Assembly (NCBI RefSeq): GCF_000143415.4
Contig: NW_003314341.1
Span: 832,394-896,393 of the forward strand
DNA: 64,000 nucleotides
Direction: 5' to 3'
Origin: Selaginella moellendorffii
Lineage: Eukaryota > Streptophyta > Lycopodiopsida > Selaginellales > Selaginellaceae
Of the stretch, positions 36,368 to 46,973 are shown piece by piece (position 1 is the first letter of the stretch; the number at the start of each line of letters is the position of its first letter). Below the pieces are notes generated by a model. It made no database searches. It worked only from the letters and a program-made list of their open reading frames with translations, and was not told the DNA's origin. A program made the position numbers and the translations under genes.

Positions 36368-36394
36368 CTAAACCCTAAACCCTAAACCCTAAAC
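36368..36394. repeat. Short telomere-type array (CCCTAAA)
   Basis: About 3.7 units of the plant telomere repeat CCCTAAA lie in the divergent spacer of the transposon. It is too short to call a former chromosome end; it could be a telo-box-like promoter motif. Confidence 0.85.
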
Positions 36395-36730
36395 ATGTGG
36401 CAAATGCTGCGTGAAGAAAGATGCCTTTTCTGGGCAAATGCTGTAAGAGGCAGATGCCGAGTAGATGTATCTCAGGCTAGCGAAGGGGACAAACAAAAGC
36501 TAGCTATAAACATGACGGGATGCAAATAGATTACTAGGCTGGTCCTGCGAAAATCAAAAACCATAATTGAAAACATTGAAAATGCAAAAAGAAAGGTTTA
36601 TAATATTTTTGAATTTTAAGCAACCAAAGGGAATGTAAATAGGGCATGTGTTTGTAAGTTTAAAAATGCCTCAACCACTTAAATTCCCAAGTAAATAAAG
36701 CTGTTTCTATTTTTGGTACAGGTAAACTTT

Positions 36731-36827
36731 ATAGCGTGTGGGCTCATGCAATTTTGAACCAAAAAATGCACCAAAAAATGCTCGACTAGCATTATTCTTT
36801 GAATGGCGTGTGGCCTTATATTGCCAT
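36731..36827. repeat. Palindrome pair (degenerate plus good copy)
   Basis: Copies at 36731-36753 and 36802-36827 repeat the arrangement seen at 35795-35895, so the two blocks are probably an internal duplication. Confidence 0.72.
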
Positions 36828-37254
36828 AAATGGACGTACACACACAGCATAATTATTCCTTTACACGGCGAATAATCTTGGCGCGGATCGCTGACACGGC
36901 ATGGCAAAGTTCGAATCACTGACATGGCACAGCTGGATCGAGGCAAGGACATGATGTGACAAAGTTCAACCTCCGACAGCAAAGTCTAGAAGCTACTTAG
37001 TTTGAAATTTGTCAGAGGAATCATAAGATCTGGTTTGTCAGAGGATTTGATGTGACGTTCAAGCGTGTGTTATTTTTGAATTCTCGAACTCATTCCTAGG
37101 TCTATCATTTTTGTGCGCCGTGTTCTTGGTTCTGCTGAGCGCAATGAGCGCTGCTTGTGTAAGCAGCGTTGTGAGCTGTGGTTTATGTGTCTATAAGCGG
37201 TTGCGGCATTGCGAGCGCCATTGCGAGCGGCAGTTTATGCGAGTGGCAGTTTGT

Positions 37255-37333
37255 GCGAGCGGCGCTACGAGCAGTTGCGGTGTTGCGAGCGGCGCTACGA
37301 GTAGTTGCGGTGTTGCGAGCGGCACTGTCTTTG
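37255..37333. repeat. 30-bp GC-rich tandem repeat
   Basis: There are two full and one partial copies of a 30-bp unit starting GCGAGCGGCGCTACGAG, one to two differences apart, upstream of the transposase gene. Confidence 0.8.
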
Positions 37334-37416
37334 GTGTGGCTACCGCTTCCTCTTGATATTCGGCACTTGTGCTTCCTGGTATGTTCACCATGGAATGGCT
37401 TAGGACCACATTTAGA

Positions 37417-37607
37417 AATGGCATGAGGCCACATGCCATCTTGGGCCCTTGCAATTTCATGGCTAGCGTATTGTCATGTATGTTTTTACTTGCCTGCAGC
37501 TGTGTGTATATCAAGATGTCATGAGGCCTCATGCCAATTTTGTGAATGCGAAATTTCACGTAGGTGTCAATAGCATGTTTGAATAATGGCATGTGGCCTC
37601 ATTCTAT
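37417..37607. repeat. Three palindromes upstream of the transposase start
   Basis: Copies lie at 37417-37439, 37515-37539 (perfect core CATGAGGCCTCATG) and 37584-37607. They are in presumed 5' untranslated or intronic sequence ending at the acceptor-like CACTTTCAG before 37680. Confidence 0.8.
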
Positions 37608-37680
37608 TTGGTATGTTATGATTTAGGCCATTCTCCAATCATTTTTTGTATGGTCTTAACTTCTTTTCTGCACTTTCAGA

Positions 37681-40600
37681 ATGGCCTTCAGGGTTGGGGA
37701 AAAGGTTTACATTTTGAATGGTGGGAAGAGAGTTGCAAAAGGGACCCTTGTGTCTATGGATCGGAACTTTGTTATACACTGTCAAAGGCTTGGGGAAGGC
37801 AATGCTGCTGTATCAATAGAGACTGTCTTCGATGGGAATGTGGTCGCTATTGAACAAGGAGAGATGGTCGTCGGGGTAAATGTTGTTGTTGCCTTGAAAA
37901 ATCTGCAGAAGAAAGCAGATGTTGGGGACAGCGCAAGTGCGACGCATGTTCCCTCCGTGGATCTTAAGAACCGTGCTACATGGATTCAGGCAAAGGTGTT
38001 TCTAAACAACCCCGAGGGGGAGGTGGTAGCTGAGGGCTTAGCCACAGTTGTCGATCCAAGAGATGTGGTTGCTAATCAAGAATTGGGTTGGGATGATATT
38101 GGAGTTGCGATTTTAGAGGTTGTTGACACAGAAGAAAATAGTCTGACTATTGGAAGTATTGTGCGGTGGAAATTGAGGCATTTAGTGTTTGACAATGTGA
38201 AGGATTCACAATCAAACACCACTACAATTGATGACAGAACATCTCTTCATGGGAAAAGAAAGTACACCTTCCTAAAGCGCAGCCAAAGGGATCTGAGCAA
38301 CGAACCGAAAAGGCAGAAAATGGCGATGGAGGTTCGAATGGTCTCGACAGTTGCTTGTTGCAAAAGGAGGTGCTGTCAACATGCTGATTGGGATGCTATT
38401 GAAGAGGAAAGAGCAAGATACAAGACATTGTCCTGGAAGGCAGCTCGCAATTTTGTGTATGAGGCATTACGGTCATCTGTTGATGCTTCAGAACATCAGG
38501 TGGAGGGCATGGTCTTCCAGAGGGGTTTGGTCTGCATAAAGGCATGGAGAATCATTTATGAAGTCCCTCGAAGCACATTCTACAGAATCAAAACTGAGTT
38601 CGAGGAACAAAAGGTTCAACAGGCAGTCCATGGGAACGACGGTACGCACAAAACCAGGGGTCATGTTGTATATGGAGAGGCAATCTTCAAAAGGTTTGTC
38701 GAGACATGTAGCGAGCAGCAACCACATAAAACCCGCCTCTTGGAAGATGGAACACAAGACACCCAACGAGTTCTCCCTTCCATGTATACCAAGGGGGCCA
38801 TATTGGAATATGTGAATCGGGAACTCCAGAGTAATGGCTACAGGAAGTTGAGCCAATCTAGATTTAGTAGATTGTGGAGCAACAGGTTCAGGGATGTGAG
38901 TATAGGAAAGTACTCCAACTTTTCAAAGTGTGACGAGTGCACTGCTATCAAAATGGCTTTGTCGAAGAATTCTTGCAGCGCTCAAGAGCGAGAGATGTTG
39001 GTTAGAAGGCGGCTCGACCACAACATTGAGCAGAGAAGCTGCAGGACTGCATATTATCATAACAGGATTCTCTCCATGGAGAGACCTGACTCTTACCTCT
39101 GCATCATCCATGACAAAATAGACCAGAAAAAGACGTGTTTACCTCGACTCAATCCTGCCCCCAAGGCAATCTCTTCATCCATGCAGCTGCCTGTGTCTCT
39201 GTTTGGCATAATCGCTCATGGGCATGGTGCCCAGAACTATGGGAACTTCTTTGTACCTCTATGGGGTGGCGGGGGTGCAAACATGATGATTGCGTCCCTA
39301 GCAAAACACTTAAGGTCTCTACAAAGTGCGCAGACTGAGCTGAACGGCCAACCCTTGCATAAGGCCCTTGTCGATCGAACCCCATACAAGGTTCAGCTGG
39401 AGGAGGAGCAAAGGCTTGCAGTATCGCGTGGGGCCTCATGCCATCCCAGTGAATATGTTGGCCGTCAGATTGTAGGGTTATCACGTGAGGCCTCATGCCA
39501 TTCCGACGAGGCTGGTCACCCAGTGAATGCACAGTCTCATCCAAATGAAGCAGAATCTCAAGGAAGTTCTTGCGGCTGATGTGGCCTTCCACCCCATTTT
39601 CTGCTCCAAACAGACAATGCTGGCAGTGAGAACAAAAACATGTACGTCTTCACGTACTTGGCGATGCTTGTTGCCAAAGGCATATTTGAAACGGTTACAC
39701 TTGGCTTTCTCATGGTTGGGCACACTCATGAAGACGTCGATGCCATGTTCAGTCACCTGGCAAAGTCCCTCCGGCGATCCAATGTCCTCACCCTCCCACA
39801 ACTCTACGATGAATTCCAAAATTGCATCAAAGGCACTGTTGAAGCTGCACTTGTGACAGAGGTTCCAGACTTTAAGGGGTTTGTAAGAGGCTACATCAGG
39901 GACGGATCCCAAATGCTGATTGGCCACTCCAAGCCTCTTCAGTTTCATTTCAGCATGCGTGACGGTGCTCTAGTGATGAGGTACAAGATGAGAGAATGGG
40001 ACACACTGTGGCTGCCAGTGGACGGCATTGAACTCTTCAAGAGAGATCCCATAACTGGGGAACCTATGATTCCTCAGGGTTCCCCACGGCCGATGCACCC
40101 GGATGGACTCAAAGACCAGGAAAGTATAGTGGCCGGGATTAGACAGCATATTGCCTTCTGGAAGAGGGGGTTGGTGTTTGGTGGAGAATCCTATTTTAAG
40201 AGGTGCAAGCCTTTGCTCGAATACTGGGAGAATATTATATCTGCTATCCAAAATGGGCCGGTTGTATATGAAGAATTGGAAGAGTCCTTTTGGCCAGAAC
40301 CCAGAGCACCAGATAGTAGCGGAACAATGTCCTCTGGAAATGCAGTGACAGATAACGATGTTGAGGATCACTATTGTGGGCCAAGGAACAAGAAGCCGGA
40401 TTCAGCATTCAATCCAGTACAGGTCTGCAAAGGAATGGTCGTGCTTGTCAGACCCAGTAATAAAAAACAAATGATATGGGTGGGGCGCTGCATCACTGAT
40501 GTAGAGGAGGATGCGGAAACTAACTCCTTCAATGTAACTGTGGAGTGGTTCAAGGCAAGTTCCGGATATACGAAGGATTGCCTAGAAAAGAGATGGGTGC

Positions 40601-40822
40601 TGAATCCAAGGGATCCCAGCATGAGCATATCGGTGGATAATGTTGTGCATGGTTGGATGCGGAAGCAGAGTGCCACCATCACCTTGCCAGACCATGCAAG
40701 AGATGCAGCAAGAGCATTCATAACCCGGGTTCAAGGTGAGATTCATTAATATTCCTTTACTAAGTTTCTAATGTATTTTATTTCAAGGTGAACAATCCGA
40801 ATCTGAATTAGAGGAGGCGTGA
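37681..40822 (+). CDS. DUF7869-like DDE-type transposase of the 12.5-kb transposon
   Basis: This is the probable mobilising enzyme. The frame 37681-39579 continues in the same frame from 39580 after one TGA (39577-39579). A 52-bp intron at 40736-40787 (GTGAGA..TTTCAAG) joins RVQ to GEQSESELEEA, for about 1,030 codons. The N-terminus carries two similar ~65-residue modules (about 5-75 and 105-185; VAKG/VAEG, then a hydrophobic strand pattern). An RNase-H-fold core is indicated by HDKIDQKKTCL (first Asp, about residue 477), LLQTDNAGSENKN (second Asp, about 645) and GHTHEDVDAMFSHL (third acidic, about 680), the signature order of DUF7869-type proteins. The stretch 39391-39600, with two palindromes and the TGA, looks like an insertion or intron relative to the family, but no splice pair restores the frame cleanly. 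Upstream 5' exons are possible. Confidence 0.78.
39423..39502. repeat. Two palindromes interrupting the transposase core
   Basis: Copies at 39423-39444 and 39479-39502 sit between the first and second catalytic Asp motifs, in sequence without a counterpart in the expected core. They are followed by the in-frame TGA at 39577. They are probably part of an intron or an insertion. Confidence 0.75.
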
Positions 40823-41316
40823 TGGCATGGCGTGATGGCGTGAGGCGTGACACCAAAAAGGAGGTGTCCACTAGCACTTAGGCTTATAATGGCGTGTGCC
40901 CTCATGCCATTTACTTGATCACCAAATACCTTTTTCCCTTTGCACTAGTATATCTTAATACCGGTCTGAGAAATAGAATGGCATGTGCCCTCAGGCCTTT
41001 TACTAAATCACCTTTGAAAGAAATGCAAGCCTCTATGTCGTAAAAAAAAAGGTACTAGAGAAATTCCTTAATAATATGAATGTTATTTAGTTTCATGAAA
41101 ATACACTAAGGGTCAAATGAGTTAAATGACTTCTCCAGACTAGCAATGCCTCTTGCTACACCTTCACAATTAGATTCGTTAGAAAAAGATAACATTGAAT
41201 AATATCTAAATGTTCTCACCATTAAGTTATATGTCTGGCTAATAGGAATGACGTTCATCTTGGAAAGCTCACCACACGCTCAATGAACAAACAAATAGTG
41301 TGTGCGCGCATGCCAT
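40820..41316. repeat. Palindrome cluster near the right end
   Basis: Copies lie at 40888-40911, 40977-41000 and 41295-41316, with a run of half-sites (GGCATGGCGTGATGGCGTGAGGC) at 40824-40846. All are between the transposase stop and the right terminal repeat. Confidence 0.75.
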
Positions 41317-41515
41317 CGCTCTTCTTTAGCTTCAGATTCGGCTTGTTCACCTTGACAATGAGATTTATTATACAACCAGATGGACTCAGTCTGGACACAA
41401 AGTCACCGCGCTAGTCACCATGCCCCAGATATGTCTAGCCCCTGGACAAAAAACATATAATTTCACGTCATTTTCAAATACTTGAAAATTTGTACCTAGT
41501 CCCATTTTACTGAAT

Positions 41516-41542
41516 AAATCCCACTTTAACGAAATAGAGCTT
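41516..41542 (-). repeat. Right terminal inverted repeat
   Basis: It is the complement of the left repeat (CCACTTTAACGAAATAGAGC at 41521-41540), followed by the AGAA duplication. Confidence 0.93.
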
Positions 41543-42347
41543 AGAACGACAAGCAAGGTAACTTGGTGAAGTGTTCAAGAGCCGGCTTTAGTTCCCCCGG
41601 GAGATCAACTGGCCAATGCTCCCAGTCCAAGTGTGGGTGGCACTACCTACTTGGATACCAGACGTGGCTCAAGGGAACCTCGCTCTAAGGCCATGTCTAG
41701 AGCACCCAAAGGCGGAAGGTGGGGAGAGTACCTATGAGGCTTGTGTAAGGCCACGGTGTTCCGAAGTAAAGACCCAGACTATGGAAAGGAAGAGGAGTAG
41801 TCCTCTGGTGTAATGACCAAGGATACAGTCATGTGGTGAGGAAGTCCCAGAGGACCATGGGACTTAGTGGTCAGGCCTATGGGCCTTGATCCAGTGGCAA
41901 TGTTAGCAAACACGGCCAAGGACAGAAAGGGACTTGGTGGGGATCAAAAAGGAGATATTGGGGAAGGCTATTCACCATGTTTGCGGGCATCCTAAGGATG
42001 TTAAGGAGTGGATCTGGGATGACCACTCATGGACGAATGGCCCAGTCTTAGAGAGACGGGATTGCAATGCAGGTGGTGTTGGACCACCGATGTGACCAAG
42101 GTGATTGGGCATAGCCTAGCATAACGGGCTGGTATGTTGGTGGTGCCTTGGGGTGTCAGTCATGGGATCGGACACGTGGAGCACTTGGACCAAGTGCAAA
42201 GGTTGAGTGGCGGGGATGCCATTCTCAGGGCTAGCAAACCCAAGTCCAAATAGGACTTATGGAGGTTGTGAGTGAGACTCCTCGAAGTGGTCGGAGGTGT
42301 GGTTAAATGACTAAAGTAGAATGGAAAAATTAGTCGCTTACATTAGC

Positions 42348-44037
42348 ATCAAACACATTAGTGTTCCTTGGCTAGCTTTGCCATTTGGATTCCTTCCATT
42401 AAATTCCATGGCCCAAACTTGGCCACTAGTCCTTTGCTCCTACCCTTGTTTGTTGCACCTAGCAACATAGGATCGCTACCTCCATTTTCGAGGTATCCTT
42501 TCGGTTCTATATCAAAGACTCTCCTTTGCCAAGTCCGGAGGGTGTTCACCCCTAATACATCTCTTTATCATCTTTTGCTATGGGCTCTATCCATAGCCTA
42601 ACTTTGTGACCCTCCTCTGGGTCTCTTATAAAAACTACTTTCCTCGGATTCATTATGACATATCTCATTTCCCTAAGGTGTACTTCTCACTTGGTCACCT
42701 TGACCAAGCCACACCATCATTAATAGTTCCAATCAACACTTTGAACTTTGGAACTTTATCCCAAGGACCTTGTCTTCGTTTTGGCCATAAGATCACTTAG
42801 TGATCTAATCTTGGCACCTTAACAGGTTTGCCAATAGATACTAGGTCTTTCAGACCTTTAAATTGTTCATTAAGACCCCGGGGCCATCCCCCACACTTGG
42901 CGGTGCACCCAAGCCAGCCCTTCCGGCCAAGGGTCCATAGCAACCGAGACTGGGTGTCCCCATCTAATTCACGACGTCTTTGGTGCCTTTCGCACCAAAG
43001 TGTTCAAGTTAGATATGCTGAGCCACACTAAGCAATCTAACCATGCATCACGACTGCGAGGCATCCCTCGCTTGGCGGTGTGCCCAAACCAGTCTCCTCA
43101 CTGAGAGTCCATGACCACCGAAATATGAGTGTCCTCATATTCCAAACCATCACCACACCCTAGTGATTTGGGACTCGAACCCAAGCACTAGAGGGTCGAG
43201 ACTCAAACCCAACCTCTATATATGCATCTACGGACGGTATCACACAGGATGCCTAGCGTGACTCCCCACGCCAGTGCACTAACTTATACTTAAAACGCAC
43301 TATAGATCACAGCTTAGGAATGTAGTTCCTTCGCATTGCCAAATCCTCTCACTTGACCTGTCTGTGATCATGCATGGACTCCTCCATGCTTGGCCTCCTG
43401 GGCCACCCCTTTGAAGTTGGCTCCTTAAATTAGGGTATTCGTTCCCCTCCACTTGCCAATCTCACTTAGCAAGTCATTCAGCCACCATAACATGGTTCAT
43501 GCATAAGCGTGAAAGCCCTTAACCATCGACTTTCGTTCAAAGCTCTCTCTTTGAACACTCGGAAACTATTTCCCCAATCTTGATAGCCTTGCCTCATGGC
43601 AAGCTTCAAGACCACGCTTCTGCTGCGCCACTCTAATTTCGCGTGTTCTATAAAGCATTTACAATTGGCTAACTAGGTACTTATCTACCTAGGGGAACGT
43701 TCAAGGAACTCTGTTCCTTAGCTTGCTAAGGTCTCTCCTTTCACAAGATTTCCAATTACCATATAGTCTAACATAGGCAATCTCATGCTTTAGACTCTCC
43801 ATGGCATCCCGGTCGCTAGTAACAACATGCTTGAGCACTAACTTGATTCTCCACTCCCAACTAGCATAACCACCCTTGGTCATGCCTGTCAATTCCTATG
43901 GTTCGGTTTTATCCCTACATTACTTGCCTTTTGGCATTATACATTTCCTTTGGTTATTCTCTTCCAGACTAGAAAGATAGCTTTGCACTTTCTACCATGC
44001 CTTGGCAAGTATTCATAGGGATGAATCTACCCGACAG
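42348..44037 (-). mobile_element. Interior of the second non-autonomous element, piece 2
   Basis: It continues the interior from 28392 after the solo-LTR insertion and is collinear with about 10285-12000. It ends at the duplication GCTAG (44038-44042). Confidence 0.85.
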
Positions 44038-44042
44038 GCTAG

Positions 44043-45284
44043 TGTAAGTGACTAAATTTTCTATTCTACTATCGTCACTTAACCACACCTCTGACCCCTT
44101 GGAGGAGTCTCATTCACAACCTCCTTAAGTCCAATCCAGGACTTGGGACTTGCTAGTCCTGAGAATGGCATCCATGCCACTCCTCCCTTGCACTTGGTCC
44201 AAGTGCTCCACGTGTCCAGTCCCAAGACCGACACCCAAAGGTACCACTGACATATTGGCCCGTTACACTAAGGCCATGCCCATTCACCTTTGCCGGACTA
44301 GTGGTCCAATACCACTTGCATCACAATCCTGTCTCTCCAAGACTAGGTTGTCCGTCCATGAGCGGTCATCCCAGATCCACTCCTTAGCATCCTTAGGATG
44401 CCTATAGACATAAGGAATAGCTTTCCCCAACATCCCTTTGTCAATTCCTGCCAAGTCCCTTTTCCGTCCATGGCCATGTTCACCAACACTGCCACTAGAT
44501 CAAGGCCCGCAGGCCCAGCCACTAAGTCCCATTGTCCTCTAGGACTTCATCACCATGTGACCATATCCATAGTCACTACACTAGAGGACTACTCCTCCTC
44601 CTTTCCCCCATTTGGGACTTCGGGACAACATTTCAGCAAACGCTTTGGGCTTTCACCCTCTCAGACTTGAACTCGGACTCAGACTCGGACTTAGCCTCGG
44701 CCTCGGTCTCGGTCCTGATCTCGGTCTCGGTCTCGGTCTCACTCTCGGTCTCGGTCTCGGTCTCGATCTCGGTCTCGGTCCCGGTCTCGGTCTCGGTCCC
44801 GGTCTCGGTCTCGACCTCGGACTCCATCTTGGTCCATCTCGGACTCCATCTCGGACTCCATTTCAGGTCCATCTCGGACTCCATCTCGGATCCATCTTGA
44901 ACTCCATCTCGGGTCCATCTCGGACTCCATCTCAGTCCATCTCGGACTCCATCTCGGACTCCACTTCGGACTTCAACTCGGGTCCATCTCGGACTCCATC
45001 TCGGACTCCACCTCGGACTCCAACTCGGGTCCATCTCAGACTCCATCTCGGACACTTTCATGTATCATGTGTTAGTCCTTTTGGGTCCCTTTTTGGAGCC
45101 TCATTTATTGCTTGCTTCATGCTTGTTCCTTGAGCACTCTGTTGGGAGTTCCACTGCCGCTCTCAACCTTTCAAGTCGGAGCCTTTTAGTCCAAACATAT
45201 TACGTTCGTTTGGCTTTTTCTTTGGCCACTACCACGTGGCACCCTTTCGGCTCCACTTTGGGGCTTTGGGATTTGTGTCTCACA
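44043..45284 (-). mobile_element. Solo LTR with target duplication GCTAG
   Basis: It starts TGTAAGTGACTAA and ends GTCTCACA, with GCTAG at 44038-44042 and 45285-45289. It is 1,242 bp, shorter than its relatives because a middle part (between CAACATTTC and the CTTTGGGC before the array, near 44630) is deleted. A 12-mer array lies at 44665-45055. Confidence 0.88.
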
Positions 45285-45289
45285 GCTAG

Positions 45290-46973
45290 GGAGTGCTTAC
45301 TCAATCCGGGTTTGCTCACCTTGTAATCCCACACTCTGGGATCACCGTTGCTACTTATGGGCCGTTATATGCCCATCACTAGCCTTGCCAAAATCCCTTT
45401 TTAGCTTTGTCCAATTTGGGTAGACGGACTTCTCCCGTCTCCACAACCTTGGACATTTGGATAGCACATCCTATCCTTTATTCACTAGGGACTTTGTCCC
45501 TAAGGCAATATCTATTGCCCTCATGACACCAAATACCCCCTTTTGGTGTTCTGGAGTGTTTAGGTGTCCCAATAATGACCTCTCTGACAATGAGCATTCC
45601 CTTTTCGACATTGACTTACTATGTCGCAACATAAGCAATTTATCCCCCATAAGGGTATATCGAACTTCCTTATCCCAATAAGAAGTCTTAGGTAGTTCCC
45701 TTCTACCAGTTTACGAATTATTTTGCACCTTTTGCTTAGTTGCCTCCTAGTTGTCAAGTCCTACAACTCATTGTTGGTGCTTCCACACCTCCATCATTAT
45801 TTGGGTCACCACACTCTAACCACATGCCTTCTAGCTTAGGCTATGTTATTACCATTTCCATTCCTTTGGAAGGGGTTCTCATGAACCCGCCCACTTGACC
45901 TCAAAGCAGCATGCTTTGGCACTTTCGGTGTCTCCACACCATCTGCTCCACGAGCCTACCTTTATGACACTTCTTACTTGTGCCTAAGTATTTTTGCCAA
46001 GACTAATATGGTTGTCTCTTATGCCAATTATCCATTGCACTGCACCATAGAGTTCACGCACAACTTTGTGTCAAAGTTGTTTTCTTCCGGGAAACTCTTT
46101 CCCACGACTTTAGCATGGCACCTTTTGCCATCAATAAGATACACACTGCTCTCATGCTTGGATCTTAAGATCCTCCCCATCCTTCGTGGGGCACCACACA
46201 CCTTAGTCCAAATGCCTTCCTCAAGTCCTTAGGATTTTTCTTTGACTCTATTGGAGTCATTCAAATTTTTGGACTTTGTTAATCCGACGACCCATGAGGT
46301 CCTACTTTTGAGGTGCTAGCTCATTGGAATACAACTCTTTGTATTCATGTCCTACTCACAAAGACCATCTTTTGCAAGTGTTACTCCGACACTTGATTTG
46401 TTCTCTAGGGGCAAATTTTTGCCCCTTATGACCACTTGTCCATGTGATGAGAATACCAACTCATCCTCTAAGTACACCCCCAACTCCTTGGGTTGTTCCA
46501 GCATTTATTAGAAGTAGCCCCGGCTACCATTTCAAGGACTTGTATCTTCTTCCGTATTTGACCTCCCTCGGTCATCAATTCTGGTCTCAAGTTGCCTCCA
46601 CTATATGAGGGTAATCTTGTGACTCCTTTATTGTTTTGGAGTCTGCATCTTTCCCATGATCCCAACTATAGTTGTTCACCACAACTACATTAGCCTGTTT
46701 GTTGCATCAAATGCTCATCTGGATCACATCCTCAACTCTCTGAGGAAACCCTCATACTATTCCCAAGATCCCAAAGTCGTTCCCTTACTGGCTCTTTTCC
46801 ATCCACCACATCGTGCACAAGTTCACGCATGAACTCGAGTAGAGAGCTATGTCCTCTCGACATGCTACTCCTCGAGGATAGGTCCATACCTAGGACTTTC
46901 CAATTCCAATACAAGTGGTGATATACTTGGCCACTAATAAGAGTCGGACTAAGGAATAACTCCAATACCAAAT
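45290..46973 (-). mobile_element. Interior of the second non-autonomous element, piece 3
   Basis: It is collinear with about 12010-13707 and ends at the 5' LTR with a degenerate primer-binding site (about 46958-46970). Confidence 0.85.

Larger units (their letters stand above)
35104..37680. promoter_or_regulatory. Divergent intergenic region between the two transposon genes
   Basis: This ~2.6-kb spacer separates two gene units transcribed away from each other and likely holds both promoters. It contains GC-rich GAGCGCGAG-type repeats (about 35260-35480) and a ~51-bp tandem duplication (35582-35607 and 35633-35658 share GCATGCACGYGAAATCC). It also has direct repeats of a ~35-bp block (35770-35804 and 37036-37070), a telomere-type array, a 30-bp tandem repeat (37255-37330) and seven palindromes. 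I see no single convincing TATA box. Transcription was not tested. Confidence 0.55.
29081..41542. mobile_element. 12.46-kb DNA transposon with TIRs, transposase and ParB-HAD gene
   Basis: The ends are inverted repeats: 29081-29107 starts AAGCTCTATTTCGTTAAAGT, and 41516-41542 is its complement, with 24 outer bases identical. It is flanked by AGAA at 29077-29080 and 41543-41546. Other LTR copies have the same local sequence without the insertion (complement of about 56060-56080), which confirms both borders. Inside, two divergent gene units run toward the ends: a ParB/HAD gene on the minus strand (about 35.1 to 29.5 kb) and a DUF7869-type transposase on the plus strand (37.7 to 40.8 kb). About 23 copies of a shared palindrome are scattered only within these borders. 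A 4-bp target duplication does not by itself assign a superfamily. Confidence 0.92.
28398..42342 (+). mobile_element. Plus-oriented solo LTR, split by the 12.5-kb DNA transposon
   Basis: The LTR starts TGTGAGACAC at 28398 and ends TCGCTTACA at 42342, flanked by TTAGC at 28393-28397 and 42343-42347. LTR sequence occupies 28398-29080 and 41543-42342. Removing the transposon and one AGAA copy leaves a continuous LTR of about 1,479 bp. There is no interior, so it is a solo LTR left by LTR-LTR recombination. A hexamer array lies at about 28630-28900. Confidence 0.88.

Noticed and set aside
36368-36394. Former chromosome end or telomere fusion point
   Set aside because: Fewer than four units, with the same transposon sequence on both sides; it is a short internal motif.
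39391-39600. A clean intron in the transposase removing the TGA
   Set aside because: Palindromes and the extra sequence suggest an intron, but I found no GT..AG pair that both removes the TGA and restores the frame into QTDNAGSENKN, so it is left as unresolved.
29465-41316. CRISPR-like array made of the repeated palindrome
   Set aside because: Spacing is irregular (tens to thousands of bases), the copies vary, there are no cas genes and the sequence is eukaryotic.
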